64,000 bases of DNA from Cyanosarcina radialis HA8281-LM2 (GTDB taxonomy: Bacteria > Cyanobacteriota > Cyanobacteriia > Cyanobacteriales > CCAP-1448): NCBI GenBank assembly GCA_019359615.1, contig JAHHHA010000021.1, positions 1 through 64,000 on the forward strand, given 5' to 3'. Below the pieces are notes generated by a model. That model worked only from the letters and a program-made list of their open reading frames with translations, searched no databases and had not been told where the DNA came from. The position numbers and the translations under genes were made by a program. Shown piece by piece: positions 1 through 7,950 of the stretch (its first letter is position 1; each line of letters begins with the position of its first letter).

Positions 1-179
1 TCACGCAGAAGATTCTTGATTTTATTGACTACTTCAACCGCACTTTGGCTAAACCTTTTGTCTGGAAATTTCAGGGGTTTCCCGAACCCGCTTAAGCTGG
101 TCACTTATTTTCGCCACGCTGCACTAGACCTCTGGCGAACAAGCGATCGCCCATCTTTTATGTCCGATCGATTGCATAA
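1..179. other. window-edge stretch, no supported gene
   Basis: No intact gene is visible downstream of the rhodopsin. On the minus strand there are only short open stretches broken by stops, for example GTG-initiated 22 codons ending near position 52 and then a different frame open to the window edge. A cognate rhodopsin transducer gene would be expected here by analogy with Anabaena, but none begins in these 179 bases. They may be remnants of a decayed gene. Confidence 0.4.
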
Positions 180-1004
180 TTACATACCTCCCGATAAATA
201 TCGCGTTCTTTTTAACTGCGATCGCCTTTGTCTAGTCCTAACAGGTACAAATCCTAAGAAACGCATCGCGCTACCTACCCTTTCATCAAGGCGAGTTTCC
301 GTCTCAGGACTGCTGAGATGGCGCAATCCATGTAAATCTAAAAAGCTAAATCCGACTTTGGAAAAGAAAGGAATGAAGCAGAACAAAAATGTATCCACCG
401 TTTGATTGAAAACTCCAAAACCTGAAGGACCGAGAATCCAGACGATCGGATAGCAAATCCATAGCACGGTGAAATAGGTGGCAATTTTGTTATAGAAGCT
501 CGATAGCTCTGAGTCTTGGCTGCTGGCTTTGGCCCGCAACGGCCCCCAAATGCCTGCCAAAATAACCAGAAAGGCAACGACACCGTTGATGTACCACAAG
601 TATCTCACCCAAGGCACGACGGAGAGATCGGCAACTAAGCCGCTGAGGACAACTATGACTTGAGTAGCCATTAAAGAGGCAATCAGGGTCCAATCTTTTT
701 TCTGATGGCGGTGCATTGCCGTCCAAGATAAGGCTAATAGCAGCAGTGGCGTGGTCACAACCCAGTCGATGTAGCGAGCAAAATGAGTCACCTGTCCGGC
801 AACAGGAATTTTACCTTGCTCTAAAACCGCACCTGGTAAAACCATCGATAAATACGCTAATCCCGACCAGATGGGGATAAAAGCAGCAACTAGGTACTCG
901 TATCTAGGGACACCTCTAGGATTTCTCCCTAGCAAAATAAAGTGAATGGCACCGATCGCCATCCCAGCAATGTAAAGCCAGTGCCAATGACTCTGCCAAT
1001 CCAT
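180..1004 (-). CDS. asr: Anabaena-type sensory rhodopsin (xenorhodopsin family)
   Basis: A seven-helix retinal photoreceptor of 274 residues that closely follows Anabaena sensory rhodopsin from end to end. Key residues seen: R77 and D80 in helix C (ARYIDW), T84, Schiff-base K216 in FFSKVGF, and P212 four residues before it. That proline replaces the usual second counterion Asp and is diagnostic of the ASR group. D223, matching the cytoplasmic proton-accepting Asp of ASR, is also present. The position equivalent to ASR S86 is Ala91, giving a D-T-A helix C motif instead of D-T-S. The C-terminus carries an extra basic tail (about residues 255-274, rich in Arg/Lys). The ATG is preceded by GAGGT. 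It lies in the inner membrane and probably senses light colour; an output partner is not in view. Confidence 0.95.
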   Translation of the reverse strand: MDWQSHWHWLYIAGMAIGAIHFILLGRNPRGVPRYEYLVAAFIPIWSGLAYLSMVLPGAVLEQGKIPVAGQVTHFARYIDWVVTTPLLLLALSWTAMHRHQKKDWTLIASLMATQVIVVLSGLVADLSVVPWVRYLWYINGVVAFLVILAGIWGPLRAKASSQDSELSSFYNKIATYFTVLWICYPIVWILGPSGFGVFNQTVDTFLFCFIPFFSKVGFSFLDLHGLRHLSSPETETRLDERVGSAMRFLGFVPVRTRQRRSQLKRTRYLSGGM

Positions 1005-1082
1005 AAGTTACCTCATCAAAATTTACATCACAAAAAATACACAGACAAAATTAAATTTGCAATTGGCAATTGCTCCACTCAG

Positions 1083-1205
1083 CTAATACCAACCACAGGC
1101 ACAAGATGGTAGCTCAGCAAATTGATAACTGTTATAAAATTCTGACCAGCAAGACAGATTTGAACTAGCTGGACTCGTACCAATTTTTAAATTTTTGCTA
1201 GACAT
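1083..1205 (-). CDS. possible 40-residue small protein, unknown
   Basis: A short ORF with a good purine-rich site (AAAGGGGAG, about 5 bases before ATG) and a Ser/Cys/aromatic-rich product ending in PSCACGWY. It lies alone between the rhodopsin and the histidine kinase in a 495-bp gap that otherwise shows nothing. A longer in-frame ORF and an overlapping frame also exist, so chance is likely. I do not recognise a family. The Cys-rich end and small size could suit a modified peptide, but no maturation gene is nearby, so this is only a candidate. Confidence 0.2.
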   Translation of the reverse strand: MSSKNLKIGTSPASSNLSCWSEFYNSYQFAELPSCACGWY

Positions 1206-1499
1206 CTCGCTCCCCTTTCCTCTTTTTATCAGGGTAATTGGGAATAAAGGCGAGCGACTTTCGCCCTTGTAGAATAAATAACTGTATTCGGCGCTCGCCT
1301 CTATCAATAGGCAGAAATATATTAGCGTCACTCTCGCCCATACCGATAACTGTCATCAGACTAAGAAACCTGCTCTTCATCCAACAATAAGATCGTTTAC
1401 GATCGAAGCAATTGGCAATTCTCAGATCGAGAGCTTTTGCGATCGCCCACTATCGAGTTGACTTACTAACTTATGAAAACCGAACCTTCTATCTCTGCG

Positions 1500-2873
1500 T
1501 TACGGCGATCTTATGGTGACGGTAAAGGTTGTGCCTACTCCCACTTCACTTTTGACCGATATGTGTCCTTGATGCAAATCCAGACACTTTTTTATCACTG
1601 CCAATCCCAAACCCGTCCCCAGGATCTCTTTGACATTTTTACCCCGTTGAAATGGTTCGTACAATTCCTGTTGGTTTTCTAGGGGAATGCCAATCCCTCG
1701 ATCTTCGATTTCAAAGGTCAGAACTTCCGGTTCGCAACTCAGCCTGAAGTAGATGTCTCGTTCTGGAGGCGAGTATTTGATGGCATTGGAGAGCAGATTG
1801 CTCAGAATCGAATAGAGCAGTTTTTCATCTACCCAAACGTGAGTGCGGCTGCCTTGGTGAGCAAATTGAATCTTTGGTTGCACTTTGCTCGTTAGCTGCA
1901 TATCTTCGACTAAATTGAGACAAAAAGACTGGATTTCTACCAAGGTGGGGTTAAATTCTAGCCTGCCAGCTTCTGCCCTGGCTAGAGTCAAAATATCAGA
2001 AAGAAGCTGAGTCATCAATCGGGCAGCAGATTGAATGCGGGCGAGATTCTTCAATTTTTTTTTCTCCACCAAGGGCTGGAGACTTTCCTCTAGCAGTTGA
2101 GCCGAACCTAAAATCAAACTGAGGGGAGTACGAAATTCATGGGAAGCCAGGGAGAAAAATTCGAGTTTGAGTTCGCCCAGTTCTTTAGCTTTAGCGAGAG
2201 CTAGTCGATCGGTTTCAGCTTGATAGCGTTTCATCATCTGGCGATAAAGTACGGCATAGATGCCAAAGAGGATGGCAAAAGTGAGAAAGGTGCTAGTGGC
2301 TTCGATCGCCATTCGCCATCGGATACTAGATTGAGATTGTTCGATCCAGACGGCAAGTGCGGTTTGTTCTTCCTGCTGCATTTGGTCGATCGTCTGCCGG
2401 ATTTGACGGCGGTTTTGGTTGCTAGCAGCCTGAAGAGAAACTTGCATTGCCGAATCTGCATCTGCCGATAAGGAGTCTTGCTGTTTGAGTTCGAGCGAAC
2501 GCCTAGATAAAACCATTCGTCGAGCGATCGAGGAGTTGAGTTGGTTTAACCGTTGCTGCTGGTTGGGGTTGCTAGTCATCTGGCGTTCCAAAGCCTGAAT
2601 TTGAGCGTCGATAGTGGGAATCGACAGGCGATAACGCTTGAGTTCTGACTCATCTCCCAAAAGAATGTAACTGCGCCGCGCCGATTCGGCTTCGTCGAGC
2701 GCAGCGAGAATCCCAACTAAGTCTTCCAAAACTTCATGGGTTTGTTTGAGCTTATCCGTACTTTCAGCTAAACGGGTAGCATTCTGGTAAGAGATGACAT
2801 TGGTAACTCCCATCAACAAAACTGCTAGGACAAACCCCCCTGTAATCCATTTCCCTTCAACTGACCACTTCAT
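1500..2873 (-). CDS. CHASE3-domain sensor histidine kinase
   Basis: A membrane sensor kinase. Order seen: N-terminal membrane segment, a periplasmic helical CHASE3 domain, a second membrane segment (FLTFAILFGIYAVLY), then HisKA with the phosphoacceptor in SLASHEFRTPL, and HATPase_c with N box (LLSNAIKYS), G1 box (EDRGIGIP) and G2 box (GTGLGLAVIK). A GGGGGT site sits 6 bases before the ATG at 2873. An ATG at 2879 and a TTG at 2909 are the alternatives. It is divergent from the OmpR-type regulator starting at 2995, which is almost certainly its partner. Signal unknown. Proximity to the rhodopsin gene is suggestive but is not evidence of a link. Confidence 0.93.
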   Translation of the reverse strand: MKWSVEGKWITGGFVLAVLLMGVTNVISYQNATRLAESTDKLKQTHEVLEDLVGILAALDEAESARRSYILLGDESELKRYRLSIPTIDAQIQALERQMTSNPNQQQRLNQLNSSIARRMVLSRRSLELKQQDSLSADADSAMQVSLQAASNQNRRQIRQTIDQMQQEEQTALAVWIEQSQSSIRWRMAIEATSTFLTFAILFGIYAVLYRQMMKRYQAETDRLALAKAKELGELKLEFFSLASHEFRTPLSLILGSAQLLEESLQPLVEKKKLKNLARIQSAARLMTQLLSDILTLARAEAGRLEFNPTLVEIQSFCLNLVEDMQLTSKVQPKIQFAHQGSRTHVWVDEKLLYSILSNLLSNAIKYSPPERDIYFRLSCEPEVLTFEIEDRGIGIPLENQQELYEPFQRGKNVKEILGTGLGLAVIKKCLDLHQGHISVKSEVGVGTTFTVTIRSP

Positions 2874-2994
2874 CGACATACCCCCATTGAGCAACTGGTA
2901 GGAGCGCAAAAAAAACTTTTGTAATCTAATTTAAGTAGGTAAGCATAATTAAATTGCAGGCAATCGATCGAGTATAGAATCCCAGCCAATTCTC

Positions 2995-3678
2995 ATGCGA
3001 ATTTTAGTGGTTGAAGATGACGTGCAAATGGCAGATATGTTGGCCGAAGCCCTGACCAACCGCCACTATGTGGTGGATATAGCACCAAATGGCGAAGCCG
3101 CGTGGAATTACATCACTACCTTAGACTATGAATTAATGGTGCTCGATATTACTTTGCCTAAGTTAGACGGCATCAAGCTTTGTCAGCAATTGCGCGATCG
3201 CCAATTTCATCTGCCAGTGCTGATGCTTACAGCCCGCGATACTACTGCCGACAAAATTATTGGGCTAGACGCTGGGGCAGATGACTACATGGTTAAACCT
3301 TTTGAGCTTGGAGAACTGATGGCTCGAATTCGGGCCTTATTGCGCCGAGGAAGTACCCGTTCTCAGGCCACTCTATCGTGGGGTGACTTGTCGATCGATT
3401 CAGGCACGTATGAAGTCACCTATAAAGGTCAACTTTTGCCAGTAACTCCCAAAGAATACGCGATTTTAGAGTTATTGGTTTCTCAAGGTCGTCGAGTATT
3501 GAGTCGTGCTGGCATCATCGAGCAGGTGTGGTCGTTGGAAGATCCACCCACAGAGGAAACGATTAAATCCCATATCAAAAACTTGCGGCAGAAGCTAAAA
3601 AGTGTAGGCGCACCCGACGACTCGATCGAAACCGTTCATGGATTGGGCTACCGTCTCAAGTCACTTTCAGACATTTAA
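2995..3678 (+). CDS. OmpR/PhoB-family response regulator
   Basis: A 227-residue DNA-binding regulator. The receiver domain (1-115) has the acidic pair D8/D9, phosphoacceptor D51 (VLDITLP), Thr in MLTARD and the conserved Lys in MVKPF. The winged-helix effector domain (about 128-222) ends with the family motif VHGLGYRL. It is divergent from the CHASE3 kinase with roughly 120 bp between starts, so both promoters must lie in that gap and shared autoregulation is plausible. A strong hairpin terminator follows about 200 bp downstream. Confidence 0.95.
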   Translation: MRILVVEDDVQMADMLAEALTNRHYVVDIAPNGEAAWNYITTLDYELMVLDITLPKLDGIKLCQQLRDRQFHLPVLMLTARDTTADKIIGLDAGADDYMVKPFELGELMARIRALLRRGSTRSQATLSWGDLSIDSGTYEVTYKGQLLPVTPKEYAILELLVSQGRRVLSRAGIIEQVWSLEDPPTEETIKSHIKNLRQKLKSVGAPDDSIETVHGLGYRLKSLSDI

Positions 3679-3883
3679 TTGAGAAGCCCAGCGGCTGTTC
3701 GGATTTCTCCCCGATTTCTCCCCGATTTTTCCCTGATTTCTCGACTTCTCAAGACTAACCTGAACTGTAGGTCGATCGCTCTGGTGCTGAAGCGGAGTAA
3801 AAATCGCGCTCTACTCCTAGCTCGGCCAGCAGCGGTTTATGCCGCATCACATCACAGTTCCTCAAACAACTAAAGTTAATGAC

Positions 3884-3916
3884 ATCGATTCTTGCTTCAG
3901 CAAGAATCGATTTTTT
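3884..3916 (+). terminator. rho-independent terminator
   Basis: A perfect 12-bp stem (ATCGATTCTTGC / GCAAGAATCGAT) with a TTCA loop followed directly by a T run. It terminates transcription from the response regulator. The 200 bp between gene and terminator hold only a short imperfect repeat of GATTTCTCCCC (3707-3745) and no credible gene. Confidence 0.85.
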
Positions 3917-3952
3917 ATTGTCGCTCTGGCGTACCTGCAAGGTAATTTACAA

Positions 3953-3982
3953 CGATCGCGGCCATCATCATGGCCGCGATCG
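3953..3982 (-). terminator. palindromic hairpin 3' of the YihY gene
   Basis: A perfect 13-bp stem (CGATCGCGGCCAT / ATGGCCGCGATCG) with a CATC loop, 17 bases after the yihY-like stop codon. It has no long T run, so it may act as a weak or RNA-stabilising terminator for the minus-strand gene, or be a HIP1-derived palindrome. Confidence 0.5.
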
Positions 3983-3998
3983 CATTTGTTGGTTTAAG

Positions 3999-4895
3999 CT
4001 AGTCTAAAGTCGAGTCTAGGGTTGATACGGCAAAATTAGAGGGCCGGATCGGCGTGCCTCGTTGTCGAGCATAAACCTTGGTAAAAGCGGCTCCTGAAAA
4101 GAGAATTTGGGCAGCGTAGAAAATCCAAGTAATGATAATTAAAAAAGAGCCAGCCACACCGTAAGCAGAGCCAATATCGACCTGCTGTAGAAACACGCCA
4201 AACAAGGCTTGCCCCAGCATAAATAGTAGTGCCGTAAGCATTGCGCCAACGATCGTATCGCGCCAATGAATTTCTGCATCGGGCAAGATCGTATACATAG
4301 CGGCGAAAACAGCAGAAATCGCCCCAAAAGAAACAACCCCTTGCAAGATCTGCCAGAGATTGCCTAACCCTGGAATCCATTGGTTCAGGTTGGCGACGAT
4401 CGTGGCGAGGATAGTGCTAGCCACCGAGGAAACCAGTAACAGAAAAGCGATCGCCAGAATCATGGCAAACGATAACAGGCGTTTGCGGAGAAAATGAAAA
4501 ATGTGTCGTCCGGGGGCTGGTTTGACTGCCCAAATCCGATCGAGCGAAGTTTGAATTTGGGCAAACACGCTCGATGCCCCAAAAGCAAAGAAACCCAGGC
4601 TGACAATTAGTTGCAGTCCGTCTCCTCTAGCTTCCTCGCGGAGATTGGCGATCGCGGTTGCCATTAATTCCGCCCCATCTTCGCCGAATAAGCTGGCTAA
4701 TTGAGAGACGATTTGTTCTCTGGCAGTCGCTTCACCAAAAATTGCCCCCAAAAACGCAATTACCAGAATCATTAAGGGAGCTAGAGAAAAAATGGTTGAG
4801 TAAGCCAGCGCCGAAGCTAGGAGCGACACCTCGCTGGCCTGCCACTCCGCGATCGTACCTTTAACTAATCGACGAACTTTTCTGATGCTAGCCAT
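3999..4895 (-). CDS. YihY/BrkB-family inner membrane protein
   Basis: An integral membrane protein with about six hydrophobic segments and the family's N-terminal signature (SALAYSTIFSLAPLMILVIA) and C-terminal stretch (ITWIFYAAQILFSGAAF). The family is often labelled 'virulence factor BrkB' or mis-labelled RNase BN; its real role is unsettled. I place the start at ATG 4895 because it lies one base past the TGA of the upstream methyltransferase (TGAAATG), which implies translational coupling. A longer in-frame extension to 5000 would overlap that gene deeply. It ends with a short Ser/Thr/Asp tail. Confidence 0.88.
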   Translation of the reverse strand: MASIRKVRRLVKGTIAEWQASEVSLLASALAYSTIFSLAPLMILVIAFLGAIFGEATAREQIVSQLASLFGEDGAELMATAIANLREEARGDGLQLIVSLGFFAFGASSVFAQIQTSLDRIWAVKPAPGRHIFHFLRKRLLSFAMILAIAFLLLVSSVASTILATIVANLNQWIPGLGNLWQILQGVVSFGAISAVFAAMYTILPDAEIHWRDTIVGAMLTALLFMLGQALFGVFLQQVDIGSAYGVAGSFLIIITWIFYAAQILFSGAAFTKVYARQRGTPIRPSNFAVSTLDSTLD

Positions 4896-4896
4896 T

Positions 4897-5538
4897 TCAC
4901 TGCCGCAAATTAGCAGGAGGGTTTTCAGGTACGACCCAGTAGTAAACCGTTCTACCATCGACTTCGACCACCTGTTCCGGTTGCCAATCTCCCATATCAA
5001 ATTCGTGGGAGACGATCCGCGTACCGGGTTTCAATTCACTCAGGAGCCTCGGACGCAGCTTCGCATTCAATTCGGGTAGCAAGTAGAGCGCGACCACGGT
5101 GGCATTGCTGAAGTCGGTTTCAAATAAGTCTTGCTGGCGAAACGTGACGCGATCGCTAACTCCAGCTTTTTGGGCGTTTTCGTTGGCTTCTCGTATCCGT
5201 TCCGGATCGATATCGATGCCAATTGCGCGCGCGCCCCGATCTCTAGCTGCCGCGATCGGGATGCGCCCATCGCCGCTGCCCAAGTCGTACACCAAGTCTG
5301 TGGATTTTACGTCTGCTAACCGTAGCATCTCATTGACTACGGCTGGAGGTGTGGGAACGTAGACCACATCAGGGCCGCGAGTTGGAGCTTCAGTTGCAGG
5401 GCTAGAAGTTGTTTGGGAGTTAGCAGGCGGATCTTGAGATTGAGTCTCAAAGTCCCGCAGTTGGGTGCAACCTATTCCAGTAAAACTGAGAATGCTAATT
5501 CCGATCGAGAGGGAGCGCAGCATGAGTTGAGGTGGCAT
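4897..5538 (-). CDS. class I SAM-dependent methyltransferase, exported or lipid-anchored
   Basis: Residues 1-24 form a hydrophobic leader ending in a Cys (TGIGC) that resembles a lipobox, followed by a Ser/Thr/Pro/Gln linker. From about residue 60 the Rossmann methyltransferase core starts: VYDLGSGDGR is motif I, IGIDIDPERI the acidic SAM-ribose strand, and QDLFETDF motif II region. An exported SAM-dependent enzyme is odd because SAM is cytoplasmic, so the leader may instead be a membrane anchor facing inward. It is coupled to the YihY-family gene downstream. The substrate cannot be told from sequence. Confidence 0.85.
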   Translation of the reverse strand: MPPQLMLRSLSIGISILSFTGIGCTQLRDFETQSQDPPANSQTTSSPATEAPTRGPDVVYVPTPPAVVNEMLRLADVKSTDLVYDLGSGDGRIPIAAARDRGARAIGIDIDPERIREANENAQKAGVSDRVTFRQQDLFETDFSNATVVALYLLPELNAKLRPRLLSELKPGTRIVSHEFDMGDWQPEQVVEVDGRTVYYWVVPENPPANLRQ

Positions 5539-5667
5539 AATTTCGCTGTTCGAGTTCTACTTTTAGAGTCAACAGCAAATGTGACGAGAAAGTGACAGCG
5601 AAAGCGCCAGTGTCCCCACGCTCAGCGCCAGCGGCGCTCTCGATCGATAGCACGGAGTTCAAACAGA

Positions 5668-6654
5668 TTACACTTGGTTCGGACAGGGATGTCCTCGCTC
5701 GACATCGCTGATATTTGCCAAGGTAGTTTGGGCGATCGCTTCTAGGGCATTGCGAGTAAAAAATCCCTGATGGGCTGTAATGACTACATTGGGAAACGAT
5801 TGCAACAGTTGAAACGCATCGTCTTGAATTACCGTATCGGATAGATCTTCAAAAAACAGATCTTCTTCTTGTTCGTATACATCAATGCCAAAGCCACCAA
5901 TCTTACCAGATTTAATCGCCGCGATCGCAGCTTGAGTATCGATTAAACCTCCCCGACTGGTGTTGATTAAAATTGCCCCCATTTTGAAATGTTCCAGCAT
6001 CTCAGTATTAATTAGGTGATGAGTTTCTGGGGTCAGGGGACAGTGAAGCGAGACAATATCCGACTTAGCAAGTAGTTCTGGAAGTTCTAGGTATTGGACT
6101 CCCAATTCTAAGCAGGCTGGGTTTTGATATGGATCGTATGCCAACAAATGACAGCCAAATCCGCGCATAATTTGGGCAAAACAGACACCGATTTTACCCG
6201 TTCCTACCACCCCAACGGTAGAGCCATGCAAGTCGAATCCTAACAGTCCCTCTAGGGAAAAGTTATCGTCTCGCACCCGGTTATAGGCCTTATACAGTTT
6301 TCGATCGAGCATCAAAATTAAGCCAACTGCGTGTTCGGCTACGGCATAGGGCGAATAAGCTGGCACTCGCACCACTTTTATGCCCAACTCGGCGGCAACT
6401 TTGAGATCGACGTTGTTGAATCCAGCCGATCGCAAAGCAATTAACTTCGTGCCGCTACCAGCTAGTATCTGTAGTGCGGCTGCATCCAGGCGATCGTTGA
6501 TGAAGGCGCACACTGCTGGAAAACCTTTTGCCAGTGGGGCGGTTTCAGCCGTCAAACGCGGCTCGAAAAACACCAGTTCGTGACCGAAAGCTTGGTTGGC
6601 AGCGGTGAGAAATTGGCGATCGTATGATTTGCTGCTGAAGATAGCGACGCGCAT
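5668..6654 (-). CDS. D-lactate dehydrogenase, 2-hydroxyacid dehydrogenase family
   Basis: An NAD-dependent D-specific dehydrogenase of 328 residues that interconverts pyruvate and D-lactate. Features: N-terminal start like other D-LDHs ([12 protein letters not shown]), SAGFNNVD, the Rossmann nucleotide motif [10 protein letters not shown], the catalytic Arg region NTSRGGLID, and the catalytic His in TAHQGFFT. The ATG at 6654 matches the family start; the upstream in-frame extension to a TTG at 6717 is low-complexity Ser/Arg and unlikely. Cytoplasmic fermentative enzyme, standing alone. Confidence 0.92.
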   Translation of the reverse strand: MRVAIFSSKSYDRQFLTAANQAFGHELVFFEPRLTAETAPLAKGFPAVCAFINDRLDAAALQILAGSGTKLIALRSAGFNNVDLKVAAELGIKVVRVPAYSPYAVAEHAVGLILMLDRKLYKAYNRVRDDNFSLEGLLGFDLHGSTVGVVGTGKIGVCFAQIMRGFGCHLLAYDPYQNPACLELGVQYLELPELLAKSDIVSLHCPLTPETHHLINTEMLEHFKMGAILINTSRGGLIDTQAAIAAIKSGKIGGFGIDVYEQEEDLFFEDLSDTVIQDDAFQLLQSFPNVVITAHQGFFTRNALEAIAQTTLANISDVERGHPCPNQV

Positions 6655-6764
6655 AGGAGAGAGAGAAGAATGTAGAGACGCAGCACTGCTACGTCTGGAA
6701 GAGAGGGAAAAGGACAACCAAATTTAAGGATAGCGGTTAATCTCAGATCGAACAGATTAATTAG

Positions 6765-7421
6765 CTACTTAATCAGAACGTGGCGATCGCTAACTTGGGT
6801 AACTGACAAATATTCCATTCCTGCTTGTTTTAATTGAGCTTCAAGTTCGGGAATTTCAAAGGCTGCACAGAGAGAGTTATAAAAGTCTGTTTGTAAAATT
6901 TCTGGCTCGTTACCAGCATAAGTTTCTACCAATCTAGATGCTTCTGCTGTAGTTGCTGGACGGAATAAATCCATGACTAAAATTGGCGTGTTTTTGTCGC
7001 TATATTTTTTAATTGTCTGCCAAAAGCAATCTGGTTGATGGATGTGATGTAAAAGACTATTGCTAATAATTAAATCGTAGCGATCGAAAGGTAATTGTAC
7101 TTGAGGAATTATACCTTGAATAAACTTAATTCTTTGCTTACAGCTAATAGGTTCTAAAGCTAGAGCCTCAAAAGCGTACTTTAGCATCGCACCTGACCCG
7201 TCAACTCCATCAATGTGAGATTGAAGATAGGCTTTAGCCACTTTAATAGTAATATTGCCTGGTCCGCAACCTAGATCGAGAACGTTACCTTGAAATTCTC
7301 TTCCTATGCGTTCTTGTAACAAGTGTAGAAACTGACTATTCGGTTCTTCAAAATTGGCTTCGGCATATGCCAGACTTTGGGCTTCTCCTGTCATTAATTC
7401 AGGTTCGATAATTCTATCCAT
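6765..7421 (-). CDS. class I SAM-dependent methyltransferase
   Basis: A 218-residue cytoplasmic methyltransferase. Motif I is VLDLGCGPGNIT, followed by the SAM-binding acidic strand (IDGVDGSGAML) and the post-motif NSLLHHIHQP typical of small-molecule/UbiE-like methyltransferases. The start is placed at ATG 7421 (MDRIIEPELM); upstream codons are low-complexity. Substrate unknown and no informative neighbours. Lower GC than adjacent genes. Confidence 0.85.
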   Translation of the reverse strand: MDRIIEPELMTGEAQSLAYAEANFEEPNSQFLHLLQERIGREFQGNVLDLGCGPGNITIKVAKAYLQSHIDGVDGSGAMLKYAFEALALEPISCKQRIKFIQGIIPQVQLPFDRYDLIISNSLLHHIHQPDCFWQTIKKYSDKNTPILVMDLFRPATTAEASRLVETYAGNEPEILQTDFYNSLCAAFEIPELEAQLKQAGMEYLSVTQVSDRHVLIK

Positions 7422-7544
7422 GGATGTAGATAAGATTAACAGCAGTAACCTCAACTTAGCTTGTTTCTTACATCATTTTAGCTATGTCGATCCAGAAGAC
7501 AAAAGAAGTTTACTTTCACAGAGAAGGAGAGCAAGCTTCAAAGT

Positions 7545-7582
7545 CCCTCTCCCAAGCTTGGGAGAGGGATTTAGGGTGAGGG
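7545..7582. repeat. palindromic 'gagaggg' repeat, copy 1
   Basis: CCCTCTCCC and GGGAGAGGG form a 9-bp stem around AAGCTT, with the trailing half ATTTAGGGTGAGGG. Same family as copies at 13678, 25324, 28411 (inside chlH), 31586 and 54470. Confidence 0.75.
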
Positions 7583-7638
7583 CGAGGATTCGTGCAGGAG
7601 ATGCCATGTAAATCGGCCGTCCTAACTTGGAGATAAGT

Positions 7639-7887
7639 TTATTCATCCTCGTCAGACAGTGGCACATTAATATCAAATTTGATATCCGCAATCAAAGACT
7701 GAGCGCGGTAAACCAGATCGGAGTCGATCGCTTGAATATGCTGGGGATTTTTGGCGATATCTTGAGCCAGAAAGCTCAGAAACTCTCCAACCATGGGATC
7801 GTTTTCTTGGAGTTCAGCGGGAGACAAAATTACTTGACTGTTTGGCTGTATGGTATAACGAATTTTATCATTCTGGCTCGACTGCAA
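7639..7887 (-). pseudogene. N-terminally truncated PrlF-like antitoxin remnant
   Basis: The C-terminal part (EFLSFLAQDIAKNPQHIQAI... then a run ending FDINVPLSDEDE) resembles the C-terminal half of PrlF/SohA-family antitoxins, whose N-terminal half is an AbrB-like swapped-hairpin DNA-binding domain. Here only the last strand of that domain (DKIRYTIQPNSQVIL) remains: the ORF begins at a TTG and an in-frame TGA lies two codons upstream. The expected partner toxin (YhaV type) is absent downstream, where only repeats occur. A decayed toxin-antitoxin locus is the likeliest reading. Confidence 0.55.
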
Positions 7888-7894
7888 GGCTTTT

Positions 7895-7929
7895 CAACAA
7901 AAAGACCTGCGATCGCAATTAATCGCAGG
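7895..7929 (-). terminator. rho-independent terminator of phoX-like gene
   Basis: Stem CCTGCGAT / ATCGCAGG (8 bp, loop 8) followed on the minus strand by TCTTTTTG, about 20 bases past the phosphatase stop codon. Confidence 0.7.
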
Positions 7930-7950
7930 CCTACAGGTGTAGAAGGACGA

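Noticed and set aside
16-405. 129-residue plus-strand ORF at the left edge
   Set aside because: It overlaps the C-terminal part of the clearly real rhodopsin gene on the other strand and resembles nothing.
1083-1205. Ribosomally made modified-peptide precursor
   Set aside because: Cys-rich tail is suggestive, but no modification, protease or export gene lies nearby; kept only as a low-confidence small ORF.
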